A stretch of 37,535 nt of DNA from Bacteroidota bacterium (GTDB lineage: Bacteria > Bacteroidota > Bacteroidia > Flavobacteriales_D > Crocinitomicaceae): the NCBI GenBank assembly GCA_006227105.1, contig SBFR01000204.1, forward strand, positions 1 to 37,535, given 5' to 3'. The notes beneath the pieces are model-generated. The model was not told the DNA's origin, ran no database searches, and saw only the letters and a list, made by a program, of their open reading frames with translations. The number at the start of each line of letters is the position of its first letter. The first letter of the stretch is position 1. Of the stretch, positions 25,964 to 34,990 are shown in pieces. Both the position numbers and the translations under genes were made by a program.

Positions 25964-26677
25964 ATGACAAAACTAAGCGTAAACATTAATAAAGTTGCCA
26001 CAATCCGGAATGCCAGAGGAGGCAATACCCCAAACGTGGTTCAATTTGCAATTGACTGTGAATCATTTGGCGCGGATGGAATTACTGTACATCCAAGACC
26101 AGATGAACGTCACATTACATTGAAAGACGTTTACGATCTTAGCAAGGTTGTTAAAACGGAATTTAACATTGAAGGGTATCCTGATTCAAGATATCTTAAG
26201 ATCATTGAGGAGATCAAACCGGCTCAGGCCACTTTGGTGCCGGATCCCCCTCATGTCCTGACTTCAAATGCCGGTTGGAAAACAAAAGAAAATCTATCCA
26301 TGTTAACTGAGCTCGCCGATCATTTTAGATCGATTGGAGTAAGGTCTTCAATTTTTGTGGATACCATTCCTGAAAACATCGAATATGCCGCTAAATCAGG
26401 TGTAGATAGAATTGAGCTCTATACCGGGCCTTATGCAGAAGAATTTTCAGCTGATCCGGAGAAAGCAATTCTTGAATTTATTACAGCTGCCCAATTGGCG
26501 TCATCTCTTGGGTTAGGGGTGAATGCTGGTCACGATCTTAGTTTGGAAAATCTACGTTTTTTTAAAGAATCTTTACCAGTACTTGACGAAGTCTCGATCG
26601 GTCATGCATTGATCTCAGATGCACTATACCTTGGACTCGAAAATACGATACAGCGATACAAATTCCTTTTACGCTAA
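25964..26677 (+). CDS. pdxJ: Pyridoxine 5'-phosphate synthase
   Basis: A 237-residue TIM-barrel enzyme that joins 1-deoxyxylulose 5-phosphate and 3-amino-2-oxopropyl phosphate in de novo vitamin B6 synthesis. The start [20 protein letters not shown] is the family's opening and fixes the ATG at 25964. Other landmarks are [66 protein letters not shown] and [12 protein letters not shown]. It is divergent from the CBS gene and convergent with the phosphatase gene, 3 bases apart. Several PLP enzymes in this window depend on its product. Confidence 0.95.
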   Translation: MTKLSVNINKVATIRNARGGNTPNVVQFAIDCESFGADGITVHPRPDERHITLKDVYDLSKVVKTEFNIEGYPDSRYLKIIEEIKPAQATLVPDPPHVLTSNAGWKTKENLSMLTELADHFRSIGVRSSIFVDTIPENIEYAAKSGVDRIELYTGPYAEEFSADPEKAILEFITAAQLASSLGLGVNAGHDLSLENLRFFKESLPVLDEVSIGHALISDALYLGLENTIQRYKFLLR

Positions 26678-26680
26678 GTG

Positions 26681-27418
26681 TTATAGATGCGTATTTCTCA
26701 AGTTATGAGAAGTCAGTTTGGAGAAGTACGGCAAATGGAGATTGTCTTCCAATAGTCTAAGATGTTGAATCCTGTGGCAATCTGTGCCCACAAAATCGAC
26801 CAAGCCTTTATCGATCAACTGCTCTGCCTGTTTTTTAATATGCGGTCCGTAATGACCGGTCAATGAGTTCAGATTCATTTGGATCAAAACACCTTTATCC
26901 CTGTATTCTGCTGCTTTATCGATATTCCCCATGAATGCTCCGTATCTTTCAAAATGTGCCAGTACAGGCTGATAGTCTGCGCTTAGCATATCAAAAAACA
27001 ATTCATCTTCATAGGTGGGACTACCCTGAAACGCAAATTCTACCAGAACGTGATTTCCGCCAAAAGTCAGTAATTCTTTTTCCTTGATCTTTGATGGAAG
27101 CGTCTCGTCAAAATAATATTCGGCAGCGGCTTCGATCTCAATGGATAAATTCAATTTAGCTGCCATTTCCCGCACATCGTCAAGACCGGATAAGATTATA
27201 TCTCTGGTATTAGGGTAGTAATCACTCATGATATGAGGAGTAGTGATCACTTTTCGGTAGCCCAAACTCTGAAACTTTGCTAATAAGGCAATGGTTTCAT
27301 CCATGTTTTTTGAACCATCATCGATTCCAGGAATAAGATGGCTATGCATGTCCACTTCGATCAGTGAAAGATCAAGCTTCTCTTTTTTACCACCAAAAAT
27401 CCTAGATATCACACTCAT
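26681..27418 (-). CDS. PHP-family protein tyrosine phosphatase (CpsB/YwqE type)
   Basis: A 245-residue PHP-domain metallophosphatase like B. subtilis YwqE and streptococcal CpsB. Metal ligands are visible in VDMHSHLIPGIDDGSKNMDE, TTPHIMSDYYPNT, EAAAEYYFDE, VLAHFERY and FVGTDCHR. These enzymes dephosphorylate tyrosine kinases that control polysaccharide polymerisation and export. It is the last gene of the nucleotide-sugar operon, starting directly after the rmlB stop codon, which fits that role; the partner kinase is not in the window. Confidence 0.88.
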   Translation of the reverse strand: MSVISRIFGGKKEKLDLSLIEVDMHSHLIPGIDDGSKNMDETIALLAKFQSLGYRKVITTPHIMSDYYPNTRDIILSGLDDVREMAAKLNLSIEIEAAAEYYFDETLPSKIKEKELLTFGGNHVLVEFAFQGSPTYEDELFFDMLSADYQPVLAHFERYGAFMGNIDKAAEYRDKGVLIQMNLNSLTGHYGPHIKKQAEQLIDKGLVDFVGTDCHRIQHLRLLEDNLHLPYFSKLTSHNLRNTHL

Positions 27419-28474
27419 TTAACGGTCAGAATACATGTTTTCGTAATATTCCTTATATGCTCCGGACGTTACTTTTTCAACCCATTCACTGTTGTTAAGA
27501 TACCAATCCACAGTATCCTCCAAACCTTTTTCAAAGGTGATCGAAGGTTTCCAACCTAATTCCTTTTCCAATTTGGAGGCGTCTATTGCATATCTCAGGT
27601 CATGTCCCTTCCGATCTGTAACATAGGTAATCAGCTTTTCAGATTCTCCCTGAGATCTTCCAAGTTTCTGATCCATTAATTGGCAAAGGAATTTTACCAG
27701 GTCGATATTCTTCCATTCGTTCAGACCTCCCACATTGTATGATTCACCTATTCTTCCTGAATGAAAGATTGTATCAATGGCAGATGCATGATCATTCACC
27801 CAAAGCCAGTCTCTCACATTTTCACCCTTTCCATAAACCGGGAGTGGTTTGTTATTGACAATGTTGTGGATCATCAATGGAATCAGTTTTTCAGGAAAAT
27901 GATGGCTACCATAATTGTTGGAACAATTAGACATTTTAACTGGCAAACCATACGTATGATAAAACGCCATCACAAAATGATCCGATGAAGCCTTTGAAGC
28001 AGAATAAGGACTTCTTGGGTCATAAGGAGTTGTTTCTTTAAACAATCCCTCTTCACCCAAACTTCCATAAACCTCATCCGTTGAAACATGATGAAAAACA
28101 TGTTCTCCCTCCTTCCAGTTCTCTTTGGCTTGCTGAAGTAAGTTTACGGTACCAACAACATTCGTCATCACGAAGTCCATTGGTCCTTCAATACTTCTGT
28201 CTACGTGAGATTCTGCAGCCAGATGAATTACATCTGTTACCGCATACTTTTCAAATGCCTTTTTTACATCTTCCTGGCTAACAATATCTCCTTTTACAAA
28301 GACATAGTTGTCAGCATTCTCAATGTCTTTTAAGTTTTCAAGATTACCGGCATAAGTCAATTTATCAAAATTGACAATCCTGTATTCGGGATATTTAGTT
28401 ACAAATAACCGAACAACGTGAGAACCGATAAATCCAGCTCCTCCAGTAATCAATATGTTTCTTTTGTAATGCAC
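27419..28474 (-). CDS. rmlB: dTDP-glucose 4,6-dehydratase
   Basis: A 351-residue extended short-chain dehydrogenase making dTDP-4-keto-6-deoxyglucose. NAD-binding ILITGGAGFIGSHVVRLF; FDKLTYAGNLENL; HLAAESHVDRSI; the catalytic VSTDEVYGSLGEEG and YSASKASSDHFV (YxxxK); NNYGSHHFPEKLIPLM; and VNDHASAI. The only start at the right place is GTG at 28474, two bases after the upstream stop. The other rml genes (A, C, D) are absent here, so rhamnose or another 6-deoxy sugar would need genes elsewhere. Confidence 0.94.
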   Translation of the reverse strand: MHYKRNILITGGAGFIGSHVVRLFVTKYPEYRIVNFDKLTYAGNLENLKDIENADNYVFVKGDIVSQEDVKKAFEKYAVTDVIHLAAESHVDRSIEGPMDFVMTNVVGTVNLLQQAKENWKEGEHVFHHVSTDEVYGSLGEEGLFKETTPYDPRSPYSASKASSDHFVMAFYHTYGLPVKMSNCSNNYGSHHFPEKLIPLMIHNIVNNKPLPVYGKGENVRDWLWVNDHASAIDTIFHSGRIGESYNVGGLNEWKNIDLVKFLCQLMDQKLGRSQGESEKLITYVTDRKGHDLRYAIDASKLEKELGWKPSITFEKGLEDTVDWYLNNSEWVEKVTSGAYKEYYENMYSDR

Positions 28475-28476
28475 TT

Positions 28477-29781
28477 TTACAATGACCAGTATTCAAGGTC
28501 CTTGATCTTTCCTTTGAAAATTCCTTTAACGTCAACAAAGACACCTTTTCCATTCTTCAATAGGGCTTTAAACTGATCTTCTGACATATTCTTATACTCC
28601 TTATGATTCACAGCAACAATGATGGCATCATAATTACCAGAAGCAGCTTCAGTCAAACCAACACCGTATTCATGCATCATTTCTTCTGAAGAAGCATGAG
28701 GGTCAACAAGATCTACCTTCACCTGGAATGACTTCAATTCGTTCACAACGTCGATCACTTTTGAATTTCTGATATCAGATACGTCTTCCTTGAACGTTGC
28801 TCCCATTACCAGAACTTTTGCATCCTGAATGTGTTTACCTTGAGCAATGATCCTTTTCACCGTTTGTTTACCGATATAGAATCCCATAGAATCATTCACA
28901 TAGCGCCCACTCGTGATCACTTTTGAATGATAACCTGCCTGTTGTGCTTTATGCGTCAAATAGTAGGGGTCAACTCCAATACAGTGACCTCCCACAAGAC
29001 CTGGAGAAAACTTTAGGAAATTCCACTTCGTTCCAGCGGCTTCAAGCACTTCAAATGTATTAATTCCCAATTTATTGAAGATGATCGAAAGTTCATTGAT
29101 CAGTGCAATATTCACATCTCGCTGGGTGTTCTCAATGATCTTCGCTGCTTCGGCTACTTTGATAGATGCAGCGCGATGTACGCCAGCCTCAACAACTAGC
29201 TCATATGTTTTTGCAATTTCTTCTGAGGATTCAGGATCGCATCCTGAAGTTACTTTGATCACATTTTGAAGGGTATGCTCTTTATCACCCGGATTAATTC
29301 TTTCAGGAGAATAACCAACCTTAAAATCCTGAGGGAATTTCAAGCCGGATTCAGCTTCCAATACCGGAATACAATCCTCTTCAGTACATCCAGGATAAAC
29401 TGTCGATTCAAAAACAACATAATCACCTTTCTTCAACACTTTACCAACTGTAGCTGAGGCTCCAAGTAATGGTTTTAAGTTTGGAAGATTCGCGTCGTCG
29501 ATCGGTGTTGGAACGGCAACAATAAAAAACTGAACGTCTTTCAAGTCATGTATGTCGGCCGTAAATTCAATATCACAACCATCAAAGGCTGATGCATCAA
29601 GCTCGTTACTCGGATCAATAGATCTTTTCATCAGATCCACTCTTTCCTGGTTGATATCAAAACCAACAACTTTAATTTTTCTTGCAAACTCCAAAGCAAT
29701 TGGTAATCCTACGTATCCCAAACCAATTACAGCAAGTTTTGCTTCTTTTTGTAGTAGTCTATTGTAAATTGAGTTGTTCAT
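28477..29781 (-). CDS. UDP-N-acetylhexosamine 6-dehydrogenase, TviB/WbpO type
   Basis: A 434-residue nucleotide-sugar dehydrogenase. NAD-binding VIGLGYVGLPIALEF; AVPTPIDDANLPNL; ESTVYPGCTEEDC; GYSPERINPGDKEHTL; AEAAKIIENTQRDVNIALINEL; and the catalytic cysteine in GGHCIGVDPYYLTHKAQQAG. This motif set matches the TviB/WbpO/CapL branch, which oxidises UDP-GlcNAc (TviB) or UDP-GalNAc (WbpO), rather than the WbpA/WecC branch. In this operon it most likely provides the uronic acid that WbpB, WbpE and WbpD modify. It overlaps the upstream wbpB-like gene by 23 bases. Confidence 0.88.
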   Translation of the reverse strand: MNNSIYNRLLQKEAKLAVIGLGYVGLPIALEFARKIKVVGFDINQERVDLMKRSIDPSNELDASAFDGCDIEFTADIHDLKDVQFFIVAVPTPIDDANLPNLKPLLGASATVGKVLKKGDYVVFESTVYPGCTEEDCIPVLEAESGLKFPQDFKVGYSPERINPGDKEHTLQNVIKVTSGCDPESSEEIAKTYELVVEAGVHRAASIKVAEAAKIIENTQRDVNIALINELSIIFNKLGINTFEVLEAAGTKWNFLKFSPGLVGGHCIGVDPYYLTHKAQQAGYHSKVITSGRYVNDSMGFYIGKQTVKRIIAQGKHIQDAKVLVMGATFKEDVSDIRNSKVIDVVNELKSFQVKVDLVDPHASSEEMMHEYGVGLTEAASGNYDAIIVAVNHKEYKNMSEDQFKALLKNGKGVFVDVKGIFKGKIKDLEYWSL

Positions 29782-30799
29782 TTCTTACTTCATAAATTCG
29801 TTCAATAATTTCGACAACTTTCAGTCCTTCAAGCGCATTTGTTGTTGCTGAAGTTCGTCCTTTCAATGTATCGATCACATTTCTGATCACATAGTTATGA
29901 TTTGCTGCAGAACCCTTGTAGGAACCATAATCATTTCCCGGATTGGTCGGAGCAAGCTCAGGCATTTCATAACCTGGAATATTGCAGATCTCTACCTCAT
30001 TCATATATTGTCCGCCGATCTTCACACTACCCTTTTCTCCAATAATTGTGATCGATGATTCAAGATTCTTATCGGCCACAGAAGTGGAATAATTGATACA
30101 TCCCATTCCCCCATTGATGAAATCAAAGCTCACAAAACCAGAATCTTCAAAAGTGGTTAAATCTTGGTGCGTGAAATCAGCAAATTTTCCCTGTATATTC
30201 TTGATATCACCGAACAGCCAATACATGATATCGATAAAGTGTGAGAACTGAGTAAACAATGTTCCTCCATCCAAATCAGAGGTTCCTTTCCAGCTTCCCT
30301 TTTTGTAATAGCGATCATCTCGATTCCAGTAGCAATTCAACTGGACCATAAAAGTTTTGCCCAATATTCCGCCGTCTACAACAGACTTGATCCATTCAGA
30401 TGGTGGAGAATATCTGTTTTGCATTACGCAAAAAACTTGCTTAGAAACCTGAAGTGATTTAAAGATCACCTTCTCACATTCGTCCTTACTAAGCCCCATT
30501 GGTTTTTCACAAACGACGTGCTTTCTATTCTCAAGTGCAGCAATACTTTGACGGGCATGTAATCCATTTGGTGTACAGATGTTCACCACATCGAATTCCA
30601 ACCCTGAATTTAAAAGCTCTTCGATCGAGTTGAAAAATGGAACATTGAACAGCTGAGCATCGCATTCTTCCATACTTCTGGAGTCACAAAGCGCAACCAG
30701 CTCGGCTTCACTTTCACGACGAATCATTTCCGCATGTCGTTTCCCGATGTGTCCGGCACCTACTACGGCAAATTTTACTTTTTGATCTTCCTGGATCAT
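29759..30799 (-). CDS. wbpB: UDP-N-acetylhexosaminuronate 3-dehydrogenase, WbpB/WlbA type
   Basis: A 346-residue Gfo/Idh/MocA oxidoreductase. The Rossmann motif is KFAVVGAGHIGKRHAEMI, followed by NICTPNGLHARQSI and the family lysine in HVVCEKPMGLS. The catalytic region is GGTLFTQFSHFIDIMYWLFGD, as in WbpB/WlbA. These enzymes oxidise C3 of UDP-GlcNAcA before transamination by WbpE. Both the aminotransferase and the acetyltransferase of that pathway are in the same operon, which strongly supports the assignment. It follows the acetyltransferase gene by 3 bases. Confidence 0.87.
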   Translation of the reverse strand: MIQEDQKVKFAVVGAGHIGKRHAEMIRRESEAELVALCDSRSMEECDAQLFNVPFFNSIEELLNSGLEFDVVNICTPNGLHARQSIAALENRKHVVCEKPMGLSKDECEKVIFKSLQVSKQVFCVMQNRYSPPSEWIKSVVDGGILGKTFMVQLNCYWNRDDRYYKKGSWKGTSDLDGGTLFTQFSHFIDIMYWLFGDIKNIQGKFADFTHQDLTTFEDSGFVSFDFINGGMGCINYSTSVADKNLESSITIIGEKGSVKIGGQYMNEVEICNIPGYEMPELAPTNPGNDYGSYKGSAANHNYVIRNVIDTLKGRTSATTNALEGLKVVEIIERIYEVRNEQLNLQ

Positions 30800-30802
30800 T
30801 TC

Positions 30803-31372
30803 TTATTTTCTTTTAACCTTACCACTTTCCAAAACATACTCTTGTCCACTCTCAGGACAAACAGCAACTCCGTTCTCATCAAAATTCAAACGATGTCCAT
30901 ATTCACTCATCCATCCGATCTGTCTGGCCGGATTTCCCACTAATAATGCGAAATCAGGAACTTCTTTCGTTACCACAGATCCAGCTCCGATAAATGCAAA
31001 AGCACCTATATCATTTCCGCAAACGATCGTTGCATTCGCTCCAATGCTTGCTCCTCTTTTCACAATAGTTCTTGAATACTGATCCCTTCTGTTCACTGCA
31101 CTTCTAGGATTGATCACATTTGTAAAAACCATAGATGGCCCAAGAAAAACATCATCCTCACATTCAACGCCTGTGTAAATAGAAACGTTGTTCTGAACCT
31201 TTACGTTATTGCCAAGCTTGACACCTGGAGAAACCACTACATTCTGTCCTATGTTGCATCTTTCTCCGATTGTACAGTCCGGCATGATATGCGAAAAATG
31301 CCAGATCTTGGTTCCTTCACCGATCGTGCATCCTTCATCAATCACTGCTGTTTCGTGCGCAAAGTATCCCAT
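30803..31372 (-). CDS. wbpD: UDP-2-acetamido-3-amino-uronate N-acetyltransferase, WbpD/WlbB type
   Basis: A 189-residue left-handed beta-helix acetyltransferase with hexapeptide repeats. It shows the near-invariant WbpD/WlbB string of motifs: [66 protein letters not shown] and [18 protein letters not shown], then [11 protein letters not shown]. It acetylates the 3-amino group to give UDP-2,3-diacetamido-2,3-dideoxy-uronate using acetyl-CoA. Its start overlaps the uxs stop by one base (TAATG). Confidence 0.92.
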   Translation of the reverse strand: MGYFAHETAVIDEGCTIGEGTKIWHFSHIMPDCTIGERCNIGQNVVVSPGVKLGNNVKVQNNVSIYTGVECEDDVFLGPSMVFTNVINPRSAVNRRDQYSRTIVKRGASIGANATIVCGNDIGAFAFIGAGSVVTKEVPDFALLVGNPARQIGWMSEYGHRLNFDENGVAVCPESGQEYVLESGKVKRK

Positions 31373-32367
31373 TAGCGAATAATGTATTTATCAAAATTAT
31401 AATGATCCGTTTCAAGAAGTTCCTCTTGAGACAACCCTTTGAAATAATCGTAAGTCAATTTCAAGCCTTCAGACCTGTCAACTTTTGGTTCCCAGTTTAA
31501 GATCTCTTGAGCTTTGGAAATATCCGGCCTTCTTTGCTTAGGGTCATCTACAGGTAGATCTTTATAGATCACTTTCTGAGAAGTTCCTGTAAGCTTGATG
31601 ATCTCTTCAGCAAAATCAGAAATGGTAATTTCAGATGGATTACCAACATTTACCGGATATGCGTAGTCACTATGTAACAAACGAACAATTCCTTCAACAA
31701 GATCATCTACATAACAGAACGAACGTGTTTGACTTCCATCACCGAAAACCGTTAAATCTTCACCACGAAGTGCTTGTCCAATGAAAGCAGGTAAAACCCT
31801 ACCATCATTCAATCTCATTCTTGGTCCGTAAGTGTTGAATATTCTTACAATTCTCGTTTCAAGTCCGTGAAAGTTGTGATAAGCCATCGTTATTGCTTCT
31901 TGAAATCTTTTGGCTTCATCATAAACTCCTCGCGGTCCGACAGGGTTAACATTCCCCCAATAATCCTCTGTTTGCGGATGTACAGTTGGATCACCATACA
32001 CTTCTGAAGTAGAGGCGATCAACAATCTCGCTTTCTTCGCTTTCGCTAATCCCAAACAGTTGTGAACTCCCAATGAACCAACTTTAAGGGTTTGAATAGG
32101 AATCTTTAAATAATCAATCGGACTAGCGGGTGAAGCAAAATGCAGTATGTAATCCAGTTTACCAGGAACATGAATAAACTTGGAAACATCATGGTGATAG
32201 AACTCAAAATTTTCCAGTTTGAATAAATGCTCGATGTTCTTCAATCTGCCTGTGATCAAATTATCCATGGCAATCACATGATAGCCATCATTGATAAAAC
32301 GATCACACAAATGAGATCCTAAAAATCCTGCTGCACCAGTTATTAATACTCGCTTTCTTTCCATCAT
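31372..32367 (-). CDS. uxs: UDP-glucuronate decarboxylase (UDP-xylose synthase)
   Basis: A 331-residue extended [21 protein letters not shown] binds NAD. The [16 protein letters not shown] motif, TSEVYGDP, and [16 protein letters not shown] (catalytic YxxxK) are specific to UDP-xylose synthases, as is [10 protein letters not shown]. It converts UDP-glucuronate, the product of the preceding ugd gene, to UDP-xylose. The first ATG (32367) overlaps the ugd stop by four bases (ATGA); a second ATG follows immediately at 32364. Confidence 0.92.
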   Translation of the reverse strand: MMERKRVLITGAAGFLGSHLCDRFINDGYHVIAMDNLITGRLKNIEHLFKLENFEFYHHDVSKFIHVPGKLDYILHFASPASPIDYLKIPIQTLKVGSLGVHNCLGLAKAKKARLLIASTSEVYGDPTVHPQTEDYWGNVNPVGPRGVYDEAKRFQEAITMAYHNFHGLETRIVRIFNTYGPRMRLNDGRVLPAFIGQALRGEDLTVFGDGSQTRSFCYVDDLVEGIVRLLHSDYAYPVNVGNPSEITISDFAEEIIKLTGTSQKVIYKDLPVDDPKQRRPDISKAQEILNWEPKVDRSEGLKLTYDYFKGLSQEELLETDHYNFDKYIIR

Positions 32368-33677
32368 CCGATTGTATTTCTACCGATACTACTGTAGTAA
32401 AATCCTTTATCCGTCATATCCTCGATCTCGAATAGGTTTCTACCGTCAAAGATCACAGGGTCATTCATTAACGACTTCATTTTGTCAAAATCCGGATTTC
32501 TGAAGATACTCCATTCCGTGCAGATCACAAGAGCATCAGCATCCTTAAGTACTTCATACTCATTAGACCCGTATTTGATCTGATCACCGATCAATCCTTG
32601 CACGTTGGACATTGCCTCTGGATCATATGCAAAAACATTTGCACCATCTTTCGTAAGCTTCTCGATCATGTAAAGTGAAGGTGCTTCTCGAATATCATCA
32701 GTATCCGGTTTAAAGGCCAATCCCCACATCGCAATCTTTTTTCCTTTCAGATCTCCACGGAAGTAATTTTTTATCTTAGGATAAAGCACTGTTTTCTGTC
32801 CTTCATTGACTCTCATTACCGCCTCGAGGATCTCAAAATTGAAGTTATTTTCCAATCCCGATTTTGCGAGTGCCTTCACATCCTTCGGAAAACATGACCC
32901 TCCGTAACCTATTCCAGGAAAAAGGAACCTTTTTCCTATCCTTGAATCTGAACCGATCCCGATGCGAACCTTATCTACGTTCGCCCCTACGAGCTCGCAA
33001 AAATTAGCGATCTCATTCATGAAGGTGATCTTCGTTGCTAAGAATGAATTTGCCGCGTATTTTGTCAGCTCTGCCGATCTTTCATCCATGAAAATGATCG
33101 GATTTCCTTGTCTCACAAACGGGCGATACAAACTCTCCATCACCTTCTTTGCTCTCTCATCACTTGTACCAATGACCACTCTGTCCGGCTTAAGAAAATC
33201 GTCAACAGCGAATCCTTCACGTAAAAATTCAGGATTAGAAACTACTGAAAACTGAACCTTAGCGTTCTTCGCAATTGCCTCTTTCACAAGATCTGCTGTA
33301 CCAACAGGAACAGTACTCTTATCAACGATTACTTTGTAATCTTCGATCAATTTCCCTAATTCTTCAGCAACTCCCAAAATATATGAGAGATCCGCTGAGC
33401 CATCCTCTCCCGGAGGAGTTGGAAGTGCCAGGAAAATGATCTCAGCATCTTTTATTCCATCTACAAGTGAAGTAGTAAAACTTAATCTACCCCCTTCAAT
33501 ATTTCTTTCAAAAAGTGATTCAAGGTGTGGCTCATAAATTGGCACCTCGCCCTTCTTCATCTTTTCGACCTTTTGTTCGTCAATATCGATACAAACTACG
33601 TTGTTTCCAGTCTCTGCAAAACAAGTCCCGGTAACTAATCCAACATAACCCGTACCTACAACTGCGATTCTTTTCAT
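32364..33677 (-). CDS. ugd: UDP-glucose 6-dehydrogenase
   Basis: A 437-residue enzyme oxidising UDP-glucose to UDP-glucuronate with two NAD. N-terminal [67 protein letters not shown]; and the catalytic cysteine in [16 protein letters not shown]. The C-terminal domain carries [17 protein letters not shown]. Start codon overlaps the stop of the aminotransferase gene by one base (TAATG). It feeds the next gene, uxs. Confidence 0.95.
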   Translation of the reverse strand: MKRIAVVGTGYVGLVTGTCFAETGNNVVCIDIDEQKVEKMKKGEVPIYEPHLESLFERNIEGGRLSFTTSLVDGIKDAEIIFLALPTPPGEDGSADLSYILGVAEELGKLIEDYKVIVDKSTVPVGTADLVKEAIAKNAKVQFSVVSNPEFLREGFAVDDFLKPDRVVIGTSDERAKKVMESLYRPFVRQGNPIIFMDERSAELTKYAANSFLATKITFMNEIANFCELVGANVDKVRIGIGSDSRIGKRFLFPGIGYGGSCFPKDVKALAKSGLENNFNFEILEAVMRVNEGQKTVLYPKIKNYFRGDLKGKKIAMWGLAFKPDTDDIREAPSLYMIEKLTKDGANVFAYDPEAMSNVQGLIGDQIKYGSNEYEVLKDADALVICTEWSIFRNPDFDKMKSLMNDPVIFDGRNLFEIEDMTDKGFYYSSIGRNTIG

Positions 33678-34807
33678 TAGTTCGTGATAAAGTTTTTAAC
33701 CGTAGCGCAAATGTGATCCAATTGATCCTGTTCCATTTCAGTATGGATCGGTAAAGAGATCACCCTTTCGGTCAACCAATCGGTCAATTCAAGCACTGTA
33801 TCCGCACTTCCAAATGTTTCGAACATTTTTTGACGATGCGCAGGCACTGGATAATAGATCATTGATGGAACATCATGTTCAGCGAGATACTGGTGCAATC
33901 CGTCTCTATCGATACCATCAAGAATCAAGGTGTATTGGTGAAAAACATGTGTCGAATACTTATCCCTCACAGGGACAGTAATTCCCTCGATCTTTGAAAA
34001 GAAATTGTCATAATGATCCGCTACAGATCTTCGAGCAGCAATATACCCATCCAATTCTCTCAATTTGATCCTCAGAATCGCTGCTTGAATACTGTCTAAA
34101 CGAGAATTACATCCGACAACATCGTGATAATATCTTTTTGACTGACCATGATTGGCAATCATTCTCATTTTTCCAGCCAGGTCATCGTCATTGGTGAAAA
34201 TCGCACCACCATCCCCGTAACATCCAAGATTTTTTGATGGGAAAAATGAAGTACAACCAATATGACCTATCGTCCCAGTTTTAGCTGAACGACCATTTTT
34301 GTAATTATAATCACTGCCTATGGCTTGCGCATTATCTTCTACAACTGCCAATCCATGTTCATTTGCAATTTCCATAATCGCCTCCATGTTTGCCGCTTGT
34401 CCATACAAGTGAACCGGAACAATCGCCTTCGTTTTTGAAGTGATTGCAGATCGTAAAGCATCAGGATCTATACAAAAAGTATCTCCCTCTACCTCTACAA
34501 AGACAGGTTTCAAACCAAGCAGTGCAATCACTTCTGTAGTTGCGATATATGTGAAAGATGGGGTAATCACCTCATCACCGGGCTTCAATCCAAGTGCCAT
34601 TAAAGCAATCTGTAATGCATCTGTACCATTCGCACAAGGAATGACGTGCTTTACATTCAGGTAATCCTCCATTTCTTTCTGAAATGAAGTCACCTCCGGA
34701 CCATTGATGAACTGTGCTTTTTCAATAACGCTCAGGATAGCTTCATCCACCGCGGGCTTGATCTTCTGATATTGTGTCATCAGATCGACCATCTGGATTT
34801 TTTTCAT
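33677..34807 (-). CDS. wbpE: DegT/DnrJ sugar aminotransferase, WbpE/WlbC type
   Basis: A 376-residue PLP aminotransferase. The pattern IQMVDLMTQYQKIKPAVDEA, NGTDALQIALMALGLKPGDE, PSFTYIATTEVIALLG and VHLYGQAANMEAIMEIA is typical. The PLP lysine is in CTSFFPSKNLGCYGDGGAI, and NSRLDSIQAAIL completes the signature. Within the DegT family, WbpE/WlbC enzymes aminate the 3-keto uronic acid made by WbpB, using glutamate. The presence of WbpB and WbpD downstream supports that reaction. It is the first gene of the eight-gene minus-strand operon; a TATCTTTA element (34836-34843, minus strand) is a weak -7 candidate. Confidence 0.9.
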   Translation of the reverse strand: MKKIQMVDLMTQYQKIKPAVDEAILSVIEKAQFINGPEVTSFQKEMEDYLNVKHVIPCANGTDALQIALMALGLKPGDEVITPSFTYIATTEVIALLGLKPVFVEVEGDTFCIDPDALRSAITSKTKAIVPVHLYGQAANMEAIMEIANEHGLAVVEDNAQAIGSDYNYKNGRSAKTGTIGHIGCTSFFPSKNLGCYGDGGAIFTNDDDLAGKMRMIANHGQSKRYYHDVVGCNSRLDSIQAAILRIKLRELDGYIAARRSVADHYDNFFSKIEGITVPVRDKYSTHVFHQYTLILDGIDRDGLHQYLAEHDVPSMIYYPVPAHRQKMFETFGSADTVLELTDWLTERVISLPIHTEMEQDQLDHICATVKNFITN

Positions 34808-34978
34808 AGTCCGATTTATTAATAATACAAGGCGGTAAAGATAACGAAATGGTTTGATAAAAATTTTCTATTCGACACAATTATTGCCCTAAAAAACTGA
34901 AGAAATTAAGAATGAAAGACCACAATAAATCAAATGAACAATTCAAACCTTTTTCATTCGTTATCCTAAAAAAGCACC

Positions 34979-34986
34979 TATTTTTG
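34979..34986 (+). promoter_or_regulatory. Candidate -7 box abutting a start codon
   Basis: TATTTTTG matches TAnnTTTG and ends only 4 bases before the ATG at 34991. TTCG at 34957-34960 is a poor -33 candidate, 18 bases upstream. If this box is used, transcription would start at about the A of the ATG, giving a leaderless mRNA. The remainder of the divergent spacer (34808-34978) shows no other clear signal. Confidence 0.4.
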
Positions 34987-34990
34987 AAAC

